Positions 40,416 through 49,909 are shown, counted from the stretch's first letter. The stretch: 64,000 nucleotides of DNA from Photobacterium sp. JCM 19050 (GCA_001310455.1 BAXG01000001.1:237604-301603), one strand, 5' to 3'. Numbers and translations: made by a program. Notes: generated by a model not told the origin, from the letters alone.

Positions 40416-40932
40416 TCCGGCTGTTTTTGGAAAAATAGAGTCAGTTTTCCGACTTCGATGCCGAATTTTTTCATGCTTGTCAGGTTAAACATATGATTTT
40501 CATCCTGACGGTATAGCCAGTCATCCAGCGTCAGTGTAATTTCATCGCCATCGTAGGGGATTCGAAGCTGATACACCCAATGCAGGACATTCCCGGACAC
40601 TTTACCTGTAGCAACCCCGACCACATCTCCAGCTGTCCCCGAATAGGCGCCATCATCGTGTTGTGTGATTACCCAGACTCGCTTTTGCTTTTCACCGTCA
40701 TCAAAAAGGAATGTCTCATCCAAAGTAATGCTGTTGCCGTCAATTGTACCCACAATATCCGCAGTAAATCGGCGGGTTTGCTTGCCTGAGAAGTCCTGTA
40801 ACATCCCCACGCCGTGACCTTACCGTTAAAAAAACCAAAGAGGTCAAATGCGGGGTGTTGATCAGAATACTCTTCAATCGACGTTGAACAAGAGGTGATA
40901 AACAACAGGCATACCAGTATCATTTTTCTCAC
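40412..40932 (-). CDS. DUF3833-type lipoprotein
   Basis: 173 residues after repair. A lipoprotein signal (LVCLLFITSCS) precedes a lipocalin-like domain (FDLFGFFNGKVTAWGMLQDF). One frame break near 40803 (GGGG to GGG) is fixed by one base. The GTG start has GGAGG six bases upstream and overlaps the stop of the preceding gene. Last gene of the eleven-gene operon; function unknown, though the company of lipid-modifying genes suggests lipid handling. Confidence 0.78.
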
Positions 40933-41453
40933 AATTCACCTCCAAGCAGAGCCAAGCGAAGTTCCGGGTATGCGGTGTCTTCCGAAAGCCATATGCCAAT
41001 AAATGCCTGGGCAAGTTCCGGATCTTCAATCTTCCCTATTTCCCCGTCTTTACCTTCAACAGGCCAGAAGCGAAACCAACCAACACCGTTTTCAAGAAGG
41101 TAACTCAGTTTGTCCCCCTCTTTTATATCCGGCCATATTGCATCAAGCGTAGCAAGCCATGACGATATGTTTTCCTCTCGGTAGCCGAGGTGCACCCACT
41201 GCTTTTCTGTAGCATCTAATAACCGTTGTTTGGTGATGTCCCGCTTATACCTGATAAGTAGTTTCAGAGGCGTCGCCGACAGAGACTCAAAATCTCCATC
41301 CGGTGTGTACAGTGTCGAATGGTAAATGTCCCAGAATCCCCAGCTGAGCGTTGCCTGACCAACCGGTTTCCACCACGTAGAATCCGGAGAAGCATCGCTG
41401 GCATTTGCCAAAGCACTGACGCAAATCACAACTGCAAACAACCGATTTTTCAT
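40929..41453 (-). CDS. Chalcone-isomerase-like exported protein
   Basis: 174 residues with a signal peptide (FAVVICVSALANASDA) and a chalcone-isomerase-like fold (LSWGFWDIYHSTLYTPDG, LKLLIRYKRDITKQRLLDAT). Members in bacteria probably bind fatty acids rather than flavonoids (inference from the fold family). Overlaps both neighbours by 4 bases, consistent with translational coupling. Confidence 0.75.
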   Translation of the reverse strand: MKNRLFAVVICVSALANASDASPDSTWWKPVGQATLSWGFWDIYHSTLYTPDGDFESLSATPLKLLIRYKRDITKQRLLDATEKQWVHLGYREENISSWLATLDAIWPDIKEGDKLSYLLENGVGWFRFWPVEGKDGEIGKIEDPELAQAFIGIWLSEDTAYPELRLALLGGEL

Positions 41454-41950
41454 TCTGTTACCTCCGAAGCCGGGTATATGGCATCAAACCACCGCATTAG
41501 CGCGTTCAAGACCGCGCCGTGAACTACCCACAGCACTAAAATAACAGCCAGCGAGCCAAACGTGCCCATCGGTAAATCAGCCGCCCCAAGCTTCACCCCG
41601 GCAAAGTAACTGAGAGCACCGCCCACGCCCGCTAAGGCGCAGATAACTATGCGGTTAGCGCTGAATATAGTCTCGCGTATCAACCAGATATACGCAGTAA
41701 AACCCAACCAGAGGAATACCAACCAGAGCGGTAACCCCCTCATCCCGAAATCAATGACACCAACCAACGTAAGAACAAAGTCACTGAACAGTCCGAACAC
41801 AGACAGGATTGGTGCCAGCCAAAGCAGCTTAGGGTCTAGAATTACTGCTACCACCAAACAAACCGCCAGTACAGGCCACCATTGGCTGCCTCCGGCAACG
41901 GCGGTCAACCAGAACACATTGAATACGACTGAAAGTATGACCAGTCTCAT
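41450..41950 (-). CDS. DUF2878 membrane protein
   Basis: 166 residues, almost wholly hydrophobic, with about five or six transmembrane helices (VILSVVFNVFWLTAVAG, VVAVILDPKLLWLAPIL, LAVILVLWVVHGAVLNALM). The family role is unknown. It lies 3 bp after cfa in the light-stress operon. Confidence 0.78.
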   Translation of the reverse strand: MRLVILSVVFNVFWLTAVAGGSQWWPVLAVCLVVAVILDPKLLWLAPILSVFGLFSDFVLTLVGVIDFGMRGLPLWLVFLWLGFTAYIWLIRETIFSANRIVICALAGVGGALSYFAGVKLGAADLPMGTFGSLAVILVLWVVHGAVLNALMRWFDAIYPASEVTE

Positions 41951-41953
41951 GGT

Positions 41954-43189
41954 TCAATACCTTGGGGGGAGTTCAGCGGTCAATTGTATTGTGCTGATGG
42001 TTTTTTCCCTGAAACCACCTTCGCAATAGCAGAAGTAATACCGCCAGAGGCGCTGGAACCTGTCGTCGTACCCGATGGATTTAAGATCGTCTTCATGTTG
42101 GTTAAACCGCTCCAGCCAGGCTTTCAGCGTGTCTGCGTAATCGATACCCAGATCTTGTATGTTCCGGGTAACGAACTTGGTTTCATCCGTCAGCACCTTT
42201 TGTAATGCACTGATGGATGGCAAAAATCCCCCCGGGAAAATATGTTTTTGGATAAAATCTACGTTTCGGCTGTAGTGCTCGTAACGCTGATCTGCAATGG
42301 TAATCGCCTGTATTGCCATTTTCCCACCGGGCTTGAGTAGGCTTTCACACTTCTTGACAAAACCCGGCAAAAAGGACTTTCCGACCGCCTCAATCATTTC
42401 TATCGACACCAGCTTGTCAAATTGTCCAGCTAATTCCCGGTAGTCCTGAGTAAGAAGCGTGATTTTGTCTGCCAGCCCTTCTTCTTCGACACGCTGTTTA
42501 GCCCATTGATACTGCTCATTTGAAATGGTGGTCGTTGTTACGCGACATCCGTAGTGCTTGGCTGCGTAGATGGCCATCCCACCCCATCCTGTGCCGATTT
42601 CAATCAGGTGGTCATCGGGTGATAATTCGAGTTGTTGGCACAGCCGGTCCATTTTGTTGAGTTGAGCGGTTTCGAGAGACTCTTCCGGAGATCTATATAT
42701 CCCGCTTGAATAAAGCATTTCTTTATCCAGGAACCGCGAGTAAAGATCGTTACCCAGGTCATAGTGCGCGGAGATGTTATCCTTCGAGCCCGACAGCGTG
42801 TTCCGCCGGGTCCAGTGTCGCCATTTTTCACGAATTGACGTGAGCCAACCCAGTTTTGCTTCAAGCTCATCCAACGCATCCATATTCCGCGCAACTGCCC
42901 GTACAACGGCAGTGATATCAGGCGTATCCCACCAACCATCTACATAAGCTTCAGCTGCGCCGATGCTCCCTCCGGTCAGCATGCGGTTATAAAACCGGGT
43001 ATCGTTTACCTGCACGACAGCATGGATATCCGAGTGAGGATCTCCGTAGTGGGATACCTGACCATCCGGTTCGGTCACTTCAATACTTGCGCCCTGCATT
43101 TTCCCCAACATGACTGAGACGATTTGACGCGATCTGCTTGATTTTCCGTTATCCGCCAACGCTTCTACATTGTTATCTATCGTCGACAT
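41954..43189 (-). CDS. cfa: Cyclopropane-fatty-acyl-phospholipid synthase-like enzyme
   Basis: About 411 residues, an SAM-dependent methyltransferase acting on unsaturated phospholipid acyl chains. The SAM motif LIEIGTGWGGMAIYAAKHYG, TTTTISNEQ, VSIEMIEAVG and the C-terminal WRYYFCYCEGGFREK are visible. AAAGGAGTGACG precedes the ATG at 43189. Grouped with DUF1365 and an FAD oxidoreductase, it may be the specialised paralogue of singlet-oxygen and light-stress clusters rather than the housekeeping Cfa. Confidence 0.88.
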   Translation of the reverse strand: MSTIDNNVEALADNGKSSRSRQIVSVMLGKMQGASIEVTEPDGQVSHYGDPHSDIHAVVQVNDTRFYNRMLTGGSIGAAEAYVDGWWDTPDITAVVRAVARNMDALDELEAKLGWLTSIREKWRHWTRRNTLSGSKDNISAHYDLGNDLYSRFLDKEMLYSSGIYRSPEESLETAQLNKMDRLCQQLELSPDDHLIEIGTGWGGMAIYAAKHYGCRVTTTTISNEQYQWAKQRVEEEGLADKITLLTQDYRELAGQFDKLVSIEMIEAVGKSFLPGFVKKCESLLKPGGKMAIQAITIADQRYEHYSRNVDFIQKHIFPGGFLPSISALQKVLTDETKFVTRNIQDLGIDYADTLKAWLERFNQHEDDLKSIGYDDRFQRLWRYYFCYCEGGFREKTISTIQLTAELPPRY

Positions 43190-43191
43190 CG

Positions 43192-43941
43192 TCACTCCTT
43201 TGCCTCATGAGACGTTTTCGGTTTCGGTTGACCTGGATGGCCATAAAAAGGTGCGCCTTTGATGAAAAGTTTCAGCGCATGCCAATAAATAAGCGCAATG
43301 ATTTTTGCCGTCATAAACGGTGCTTTTTTCAACTGCCGGCGAAGCGATTCAGACGTCAGCGGTTCACGAGTCATTGCAAGCGTTGCATCGAATTCTTTAT
43401 TTTTGCGGCAGTTTTCCAGGTGGACAAACAGCGCATCCCCCGGCTCTTTCAGCCGCCAGTGGTAGTCCTGCTCTATTGGGTTAAACGGGGATACATGAAA
43501 CGATTTCTTGTTATGCCAGGACTTTCCTGCCGGGATTGCATAGTAATGGCGTTCATTCCACGGTGTATTACTGACCTCAGCCAACATGTAACGCCACTGA
43601 CCGCAGTCGTCATAGAGGTAATAAAAATTCACAGGGCTGAAATAGAGGCCCAGATAGCGAAGATTACACAGTGAATACACTTTCCCGGTAAGGCGTTCTC
43701 CGGTGAGTTGTTCCAGCTTATCCTGACACGCCAGTTTGGTGTTTCCCCCCCCGCCCATGTAATCACGGCGTTGGAATGAGGCCCACCCGAAACGGTCTAC
43801 CTTGAGAGATTCCGCCATCGTGGAGAGTTCATTGACTTCATCAAGGTCAATCCACGCCATAAAAAACGGGTAGTTAAACCTGTGGCTTACAGGCGTGAAT
43901 CGCCTGTGCCTGACTTCCCCAACATAAAGTGCGCTGTTCAT
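43192..43941 (-). CDS. DUF1365 protein
   Basis: A 249-residue member of DUF1365 (SALYVGEVRHRRFTPVSHRF, VNFYYLYDD, KSFHVSPFN). These genes sit beside FAD oxidoreductase and cfa genes in many proteobacteria (known); the biochemical role is unresolved. It overlaps the FAD oxidoreductase by 4 bases and is 2 bp from cfa. Confidence 0.87.
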   Translation of the reverse strand: MNSALYVGEVRHRRFTPVSHRFNYPFFMAWIDLDEVNELSTMAESLKVDRFGWASFQRRDYMGGGGNTKLACQDKLEQLTGERLTGKVYSLCNLRYLGLYFSPVNFYYLYDDCGQWRYMLAEVSNTPWNERHYYAIPAGKSWHNKKSFHVSPFNPIEQDYHWRLKEPGDALFVHLENCRKNKEFDATLAMTREPLTSESLRRQLKKAPFMTAKIIALIYWHALKLFIKGAPFYGHPGQPKPKTSHEAKE

Positions 43942-45200
43942 GGGGCATGTCCCCCGAGCATTTCAACAACATCCAGCGCGCTCTTGACACCGTCTTCGTG
44001 GAAACCGTTTCGCCAATATGCCCCACAGAACCAGGTGTTGTTTTTCCCGTTTATTAACGGCCTGTCCTGCTGCGCAGCAACACTCTCAGTGTTGAACACC
44101 GGGTGGGCGTAATTAAATCTTCGAAGGATCTTTGAAGGATCAATGTTTGAGGTTTGGTTCAGAGTGACGCAAAACGTTTCCGGCGACTTAATACCCTGAA
44201 GTATGTTCATATCATAAGTGAGGGTTGCCAGGCGTTGCTCCCGTCCCTCTGTCTTTCCCAAATGGTAATTCCAAGATGCCCATGCCGCAGACCGTTTTGG
44301 TAGAATTGACGTATCCGTGTGTAAAACCACCTCATTCATTTGATAAGGCATTCGTCCCAGCACATCGGTTTCATCCTCTGTGGCATCACCGAGCATTTTG
44401 AGTGCCTGGTCGCTGTGGCACGCAAAAATAACCTGATCAAAATTCTCCCCGCCTGACGTTGTTTCCAAACGTATACCCGATTCTGTTCGGTAGACTGATT
44501 TGACGGGTGTCGACAAGCGGATTTTGTCTTCGAAAGCAGGTATCAGCTTGCGGATATATTCTCTTGAACCACCCGGGATGACATACCACTGCGGGCGGTT
44601 TTTAATATCGAGCAACCCGTGGTTCAGGAAAAATTTCAGGAAAAAGGCCAGAGGAAAACGGCGCATGTCAGCAAGGGTTGACGACCAAATGGCCGCCCCC
44701 ATCGGTAAGATATAGTTGTCGCTAAAGTAATGACTGAAATTGTTGTCGTTCAGAAAATCGCCGAGAGTTTTCTCCAGGGCTTGAGTATCGTGTTTTTCTG
44801 CCAGTTCTCGTCCCAGCCGGTTGAACCTGAGAATTTCACTGATAAACCGGTAAAACCGTACATTCACCACATTCCGCTTTTGTGCAAACAGAGACGCAAC
44901 GCTGTGCCCGTTGTATTCAAGACCGTTGTCGTCGTTACGCACACTGAAACTCATTTCGGTGGCCTGACCCTCTATACCCAATTCTCCGAGTAACCGGATA
45001 AAATTGGGATATGTCCGGTCGTTGTAAACGATAAACCCGGTATCAACAGCATATTTGCCGCTGGGTGTTTCAACATCGATGGTCGCAGTGTGGCCACCAA
45101 TGTAGTCATTGGCTTCAAACAGCGTTATATCGTGTTGTTTGTTGAGATAATGCGCACAAGTCAGTCCGGAAATACCACTTCCGATAATGGCGATTTTCAT
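43938..45200 (-). CDS. FAD-dependent amine-oxidase-like oxidoreductase
   Basis: 420 residues. The FAD dinucleotide motif is at the very N-terminus (KIAIIGSGISGLTCAHYL, ANDYIGGHTATIDVETPSG), and VIPGGSREYIRKLIP and NTWFCGAYWRNGFHEDG are near the middle and C-terminus. Homologues accompany DUF1365 and cyclopropane-synthase-like genes in furan-fatty-acid or singlet-oxygen clusters. Likely acts on membrane lipid acyl chains (inference). Overlaps both neighbours by 4 bases. Confidence 0.87.
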   Translation of the reverse strand: MKIAIIGSGISGLTCAHYLNKQHDITLFEANDYIGGHTATIDVETPSGKYAVDTGFIVYNDRTYPNFIRLLGELGIEGQATEMSFSVRNDDNGLEYNGHSVASLFAQKRNVVNVRFYRFISEILRFNRLGRELAEKHDTQALEKTLGDFLNDNNFSHYFSDNYILPMGAAIWSSTLADMRRFPLAFFLKFFLNHGLLDIKNRPQWYVIPGGSREYIRKLIPAFEDKIRLSTPVKSVYRTESGIRLETTSGGENFDQVIFACHSDQALKMLGDATEDETDVLGRMPYQMNEVVLHTDTSILPKRSAAWASWNYHLGKTEGREQRLATLTYDMNILQGIKSPETFCVTLNQTSNIDPSKILRRFNYAHPVFNTESVAAQQDRPLINGKNNTWFCGAYWRNGFHEDGVKSALDVVEMLGGHAP

Positions 45201-45934
45201 GCAGCTCTCCTTGTTATTCTTTTTACGAGAGAGACCTGTACCGAAAGTGGCAACAGGGATATAGCTTTCAAGAACAGGCTAAATTTCTGTGGAAAGTGGA
45301 TTTCGCGTTTTCCTTTTTCTAAGCCTTTCCGGATTGATACAGACGCTTCTTCAGGCGTGACAATCATTGGCATGGCGAAGTCATTTTTGTCTGTCAGGGG
45401 GGTTTTCACGAATCCGGGCGAAATAAGTGACACCGTCACTCCATATTCTTCAAGATCAACACTTAATGACTTCGCCAAGTAAGAGAGTGCAGCCTTTGAC
45501 GCACCGTAGGCTTCAGCCCGGGGCAGACCGACATAGGCGGCTGTCGAGCCCATCAATGCCAGGTGCGTACCTTGGGAGAGGAAACGCTGTAAACCAGCAA
45601 TGCAATTCACCACCCCAAAAACGTTTACGTTGAATACTCTTTTAAACAGCGACGGATCCAATCGCCCCTGTTCGATATATTCGCAGGTACCAGCATTGAG
45701 AATAATTAGGTCCGGCTCTTTATTCAGAGCTGAAAGTCTGCTGCGGGTTTGGTCTTCATCGGTGGTATCAAACACCAGAGGTTCAATATTCGGGTGAACT
45801 GTTGCCAGTGCCTCCAGCGTCGGAGCATTTCTTCCGCAGGCAATCACGCTGCAACCCTGTTTCGCATAATCGACGGCTAATTGCTTGCCGATTCCGGATG
45901 ACGCGCCAGTGATGAGTACGCATTGAGGTTTCAT
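45197..45934 (-). CDS. Short-chain dehydrogenase/reductase
   Basis: A 245-residue SDR with the NAD(P) motif TGASSGIGKQLAVDYAKQG, the NAG strand (LIILNAGTCEY) and the active-site YGASKAALSYL with a preceding Ser (MGSTAAY). Part of the light-stress operon; substrate unknown. Contains a matS site. Confidence 0.88.
   Translation of the reverse strand: MKPQCVLITGASSGIGKQLAVDYAKQGCSVIACGRNAPTLEALATVHPNIEPLVFDTTDEDQTRSRLSALNKEPDLIILNAGTCEYIEQGRLDPSLFKRVFNVNVFGVVNCIAGLQRFLSQGTHLALMGSTAAYVGLPRAEAYGASKAALSYLAKSLSVDLEEYGVTVSLISPGFVKTPLTDKNDFAMPMIVTPEEASVSIRKGLEKGKREIHFPQKFSLFLKAISLLPLSVQVSLVKRITRRAA
45427..45439. other. matS: matS site 6
   Basis: GTGACACCGTCAC is a perfect GTGACRNYGTCAC match inside the SDR gene. 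Confidence 0.78.
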
Positions 45935-46418
45935 TGTCCAAGCCCTCTTTTTATGCGTTTGACAACCACTCCCAATAGCGGAATCGCTTCATAGATCATT
46001 TCACCGAGATCGAAAAAGTCACGGTGATACGAGACCTTCCCTTCGATGAACCTCAGCTGGGTACATCCGTGAACCGTTCGTGGCTCTCCACCTCCAGTTT
46101 CGGGTGGGAAAGCAGCATCGACCATCGTACAAAGGCCTGTTTGTCATCTCCGATACTGTCTGTAATTGAAAACGTGCAGGCTTCGACGTTTTCATAAAGT
46201 GCTTCGAAATACCCCAACAAAGATGACAAACCGACGATTTGGTGAGCAGGGTCTTCGAACACAATGTCCGGATGGTAAACGTCTTTGATGCCCACCAAAT
46301 TGTCTTTGTTTAAGTGTTCATAAAGCTCAATGAACGCAGCCAACGGGCTGTCCTGCACTTTTGCATTTTTGGGGTAATCCACACTCTGAACTCGATCGAG
46401 ACTTTGTTCTGCATCCAT
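45931..46418 (-). CDS. NTF2/SnoaL-like protein
   Basis: 162 residues after repair. The cone-shaped NTF2-like fold is suggested by FIELYEHLNKDNLVGIKDVY, HPDIVFEDPAHQIVG and the C-terminal KVSYHRDFFDLGEMIYE. One frame break near 46088 (GGG to GG; reading HPKLGGGEPRTVHGC) is fixed by one base. It overlaps the SDR by 4 bases and follows phrB by 1 bp, so it belongs to the same transcript. Function unknown. Confidence 0.82.
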
Positions 46419-46419
46419 G

Positions 46420-47868
46420 CTATGCCTCCTGCGCTAACGATTGTTTTCCTCTGGCCAGCTCGAACCGGCTGATGGCTTCTTTTCTTCTTTCGGCGTGGTC
46501 GACGATCGGTAAGGGATAATCGAGATTTACACCTTTTTTATCCGCCCACTTATGGGGCTCATGTACCTTTGCCCCCTCAATCTCCCTCAGCTCTGGAACC
46601 CACTCGCGAACAAAGTCTCCGTTGGGATCAAACCGTTGTCCCTGTGAAGTGGGATTAAAAATCCTGAAGTAAGGCTGCGCATCCGTTCCTGTTGATGCTG
46701 ACCACTGCCAGCCACCATTATTCGATGCATAATCCAGATCCACGAGCTTTTGAGAAAACCATGCTTCGCCACAACGCCAGTCGATCAACAAATCTTTGGT
46801 GAGAAAGCTTGCGACAATCATTCGGAGCCTGTTATGCATCCATCCGGTTTCCGCTAACTGGCGCATGGCTGCATCAACAATCGGGAACCCGGTTTTGCCG
46901 GATTTCCAGGCTTCAAAAAGGTCTTGATTGTTATCCCACTTGACGTTGTCACCCCAGTCGATAAATGTTTCTCCCCGGCTGATTTTCGGGAATGCCGCGC
47001 TAAGATGTTGGTAGAACTCTCGCCAGATGATTTCAGATATCCACACAGCCGGTCCGCCATTTCCGTCGAGAGATAGCTCCGGATAGTCCTCCAACACTCT
47101 TGCAAGACATTGGCGGGGAGATAGCGCTCCAATCGCAAGATATGGCGACAGGACACTCGTTCCGTCTTTAGACGGGAAGTCCCGGTCGGCGTCGTATCTG
47201 GCGGCGCGCCCTGACGTAAATTCACGCAGGCTTCGGAGTATGCTCATTTCATCAACGGACCAGCCTGCGCTTTCCATCATAATATGAGATTCAAGCCTCT
47301 CGGTGGTTTGATGAAACGCGGAATGTTCCACCGTCGGGAGGGTGTCGTTGCTGACCGCTTTCACCGGATACCAATTAACATCAGCCAGCGTTTTCAGCCA
47401 CGCACGCTTAAAAGGGGTAAAAACTTTGTACACTTCTGACTTAGCGGACAACACGCTTCCGGGCGGTAAAACACACCGGTCATGAATCAGCGACACTTTA
47501 ATGCCAGCCGCAGTTGCTTTTTTGGTAAGCAGAGCATCTCGGCGGGCTTCGTTAACTTCGTACTCACGTTGGGCGATGATTTCGTCTGCACCTATTGATT
47601 GTGCAATGGCAGTTACATCGCACACCGCTGTTTCAAAATTTTCAGATTCAATGAATCCCAACGGAATGTTATTTATGCCCAATTCGTTGTTCAGAGCAGA
47701 TAACCTTCTGAAGATAAGGTCGCGCTGCACAGATGACATGTTGTGGGCATCCCACTGACCGGGTGTAGCGGCATACACAGCTACAAAGGAATCCCCTGAC
47801 ATCTGGGCAACAGCAAACGCCCGGTTGTCTCTTGTCCTCAGGTCTCTTCTCAGCCAAACAAGCTTCAT
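46420..47868 (-). CDS. phrB: Deoxyribodipyrimidine photolyase
   Basis: A 482-residue FAD photolyase of the CPD class I type. The N-terminal antenna domain (KLVWLRRDLRTRDNRAF) and the C-terminal FAD domain (EIIWREFYQHL, TGFPIVDAAMRQLAETGWMH, DYASNNGGWQWSASTGTDAQ) are intact. It repairs UV pyrimidine dimers with blue light. In E. coli ybgA and phr also form one operon (known). It overlaps the regulator gene by 4 bases. Confidence 0.95.
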   Translation of the reverse strand: MKLVWLRRDLRTRDNRAFAVAQMSGDSFVAVYAATPGQWDAHNMSSVQRDLIFRRLSALNNELGINNIPLGFIESENFETAVCDVTAIAQSIGADEIIAQREYEVNEARRDALLTKKATAAGIKVSLIHDRCVLPPGSVLSAKSEVYKVFTPFKRAWLKTLADVNWYPVKAVSNDTLPTVEHSAFHQTTERLESHIMMESAGWSVDEMSILRSLREFTSGRAARYDADRDFPSKDGTSVLSPYLAIGALSPRQCLARVLEDYPELSLDGNGGPAVWISEIIWREFYQHLSAAFPKISRGETFIDWGDNVKWDNNQDLFEAWKSGKTGFPIVDAAMRQLAETGWMHNRLRMIVASFLTKDLLIDWRCGEAWFSQKLVDLDYASNNGGWQWSASTGTDAQPYFRIFNPTSQGQRFDPNGDFVREWVPELREIEGAKVHEPHKWADKKGVNLDYPLPIVDHAERRKEAISRFELARGKQSLAQEA

Positions 47869-48689
47869 ACACTGCCACCCCGCTCACTGAATCGCCCCAG
47901 TTCATGTCTGTGAATCCGGACAATATCGCCAATTACTTTGAGTACAGGTACTTCCTGATTACCTAAGTCGATCAGTTCGTTGATCTGGTTTGTTGTCAGC
48001 TTTTTATTTCCTGAGACAACTAACTGCTCAATCCGGCGTTCAGCTAACAGACCACCCAGCACGTTCAGCTTTTCAATCGGCCCGTCCAGCACATCGACCG
48101 CAAACCCGTCAGCGCTAACATCGAGGGCGAGCAGCCACAAAAAATAACAGGCTTGATCGTCGGTCGAACACACTACAGCACGGCGTTTGGCCTGCTGCTT
48201 TTTGAGCACAACAATTTGCACAACACGCTCTACCATCACGGAACGCCAGAGAGCGGTCTGTATGTCCGCCAGGGTAAGTCCCTCTGACGAAAGGTAGTTT
48301 TCTACCGGTTCAACCAGTTTGGTTTTGACGGTTCGCCAAGGGTATTCCTTGAGGCAGCGAGTGACGACTTGCTCAACTTTAGCCCGCCTGAATGCCCCCA
48401 ATGCGGCAGTAATTTCAGTGTATTCAGCCAACGTTTTAGACGGTTCCGGCTCGGTCGAGTCCCCGGAGAGCAAGGGCTTGACCTTCCCAATGGAGACACC
48501 TTTATCCAGCCAGTTCACAATCTTCTGCACCATCACAAGGTCAGTATCGCTGTAAAGTCGATGACCCTTTTCCGAGCGACCGGGCTTCACCAAGCCGTAG
48601 CGCCTCTGCCAGGCACGGAGTGTCACCGGGTTAACACCGGTCAACTCCGATACCTCACTGATGGTGTAGGTTTTACCTTCAGAGGCCAT
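47865..48689 (-). CDS. LitR-like MerR-family regulator without B12 ligand
   Basis: 274 residues. The MerR HTH (YTISEVSELTGVNPVTLRAW, RRYGLVKPGRSEKGHRLYSD) is followed by a helical and Rossmann-like C-terminal region resembling the cobalamin-binding part of LitR/CarH. The usual histidine ligand motif after the conserved Trp is not present (LWRSVMVERVVQIVV), so it probably does not sense light through adenosylcobalamin. Pseudomonas B12-free LitR homologues need a partner photoreceptor (known). It probably controls its own operon through TTGTACA boxes upstream of ybgA. Confidence 0.85.
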   Translation of the reverse strand: MASEGKTYTISEVSELTGVNPVTLRAWQRRYGLVKPGRSEKGHRLYSDTDLVMVQKIVNWLDKGVSIGKVKPLLSGDSTEPEPSKTLAEYTEITAALGAFRRAKVEQVVTRCLKEYPWRTVKTKLVEPVENYLSSEGLTLADIQTALWRSVMVERVVQIVVLKKQQAKRRAVVCSTDDQACYFLWLLALDVSADGFAVDVLDGPIEKLNVLGGLLAERRIEQLVVSGNKKLTTNQINELIDLGNQEVPVLKVIGDIVRIHRHELGRFSERGGSV

Positions 48690-49632
48690 AACGAACCTTC
48701 AGCTCTTTTGGGTATGGACTGAGAAAAGCCTGATGGGACAGGTAATCGTCCGGAAACTCGCGCAGGTGATGGTTTATCAGTGTGATTGGAGCCATTAACG
48801 GCAGCGTCCCTTCGTTGTAAGAAAGAATGACTTCCGATAAATCTGCTTTCTGCTCTTTACTCAGGTTCTTCTTGAAATAGCCCTGCAGGTGCATGAGGAC
48901 GTTGGTGTTGTTTTTCCGGGTTGCCCGCTTCTTTAATACGTTCATCAGTTTCAGGCGATAGAGGGAGAAAAACTCGTTGATGTCGTACGATGCTATGTCA
49001 GCGACAAATCTGCCAAGCGCCCGGTACTCGTCTTGGCTGTGAGCAAGCAATGCGTATTTGTAACGGGAGTGGAATTTGATGATTTTATCTTTGGTTGGTT
49101 CACCTTCCATAGAGCGATAAAAGTCATCTAACGCAAAGATCCGCGTGACAAAATTCTCTCGAAGAATAGGGTCATTCAGACGCCCGTCTTCCTCAACCGG
49201 CAACCAGGGCATTTCTTCCATCAGTTTTTGAGTAAACAAACCGATACCGATTTTCTCCGCCGCGACATAACCGTTTTCCCGGTAAACCTTTACACGCTCC
49301 ATGCCACAGGTAGGGGATTTTGCGCATACGATGTAACCGCGGAGGTCCTGAGATTGGAGAGAGCCTACCTTTTTCGCTGCAAAGTCATGCATCCGGTCGG
49401 TGTAGTCTTTGTCGGCGTCTTTCGTCTCGACCAACCGGATTCCAATCTCGTTTTCCATCAGCCGAATTGTCGGCCTTGGCACGCCAAGTCCTATACCCAC
49501 TTCAGGACACACCGGCACGAACTCAACGTACTTCCCCAATTCTTTTACAACAAAATTGCTCTTTTTGTGGCCGGAATCGAAGCGGACATTTTCCCCGAGA
49601 ACACAGGCACTTATTCCTACATTTATTTTCAT
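48679..49632 (-). CDS. ybgA: YbgA-like DUF523/DUF1722 protein
   Basis: 317 residues. An N-terminal DUF523 domain with cysteines (GISACVLGENVRFDSGHKKS, CPEVGIGLG, CAKSPTCGMERVKVY) and a C-terminal DUF1722 domain (KFHSRYKYALLAHSQDEYR). E. coli YbgA has the C-terminal domain and sits next to phr. First gene of the operon, overlapping the regulator by 11 bases. Function unknown, but constantly linked with photolyase. Confidence 0.88.
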   Translation of the reverse strand: MKINVGISACVLGENVRFDSGHKKSNFVVKELGKYVEFVPVCPEVGIGLGVPRPTIRLMENEIGIRLVETKDADKDYTDRMHDFAAKKVGSLQSQDLRGYIVCAKSPTCGMERVKVYRENGYVAAEKIGIGLFTQKLMEEMPWLPVEEDGRLNDPILRENFVTRIFALDDFYRSMEGEPTKDKIIKFHSRYKYALLAHSQDEYRALGRFVADIASYDINEFFSLYRLKLMNVLKKRATRKNNTNVLMHLQGYFKKNLSKEQKADLSEVILSYNEGTLPLMAPITLINHHLREFPDDYLSHQAFLSPYPKELKVRYGL

Positions 49633-49656
49633 GGCTGCTCCTGACGCTCAACGTTG

Positions 49657-49715
49657 TTGTACATGTTTATCTCTTTGTACAACTTACGTTAGCAATCGGA
49701 TCACCACTTGTACAA
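49657..49715. promoter_or_regulatory. TTGTACA boxes, likely MerR operator and promoter
   Basis: Three boxes: TTGTACA at 49657-49663, TTGTACAA at 49675-49682 and TTGTACAA at 49708-49715, 25-83 bp before the ybgA start. On the minus strand TTGTAC and TAACGT are spaced by 18 bases and could be -35 and -10. Similar TGTACA words are reported operators of LitR/CarH-type regulators. Likely site of autoregulation by the MerR protein in this operon. Confidence 0.6.
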
Positions 49716-49881
49716 ATTTAGAATTATGTATAACTAAACTTTATGCATATTGTGTGAAGTGACAGGCTTTTGGGGATGGTTTTCAATTGAAGGGGAAAGA
49801 GTTTTCAATCAATTAAAAAGTAAATTCTGTAACAACTCGGGCAAATAGAAACCTCAAATTTAAATTTCTGACTCACAACTA

Positions 49882-49909
49882 TTTACAACAAATCAAAATC
49901 CTGTATCGT
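49882..49909 (+). promoter_or_regulatory. Candidate sigma-70 promoter of the norspermidine operon
   Basis: TTTACA (49882-49887), a 16-base spacer, then TATCGT (49904-49909), directly upstream of a GC-rich structured leader. Predicted transcript start near 49916. Confidence 0.45.

Noticed and set aside
46940..46952. TTGACGTTGTCAC as an eighth matS site
   Set aside because: It differs from the consensus at the first base. It may bind weakly but was not counted.
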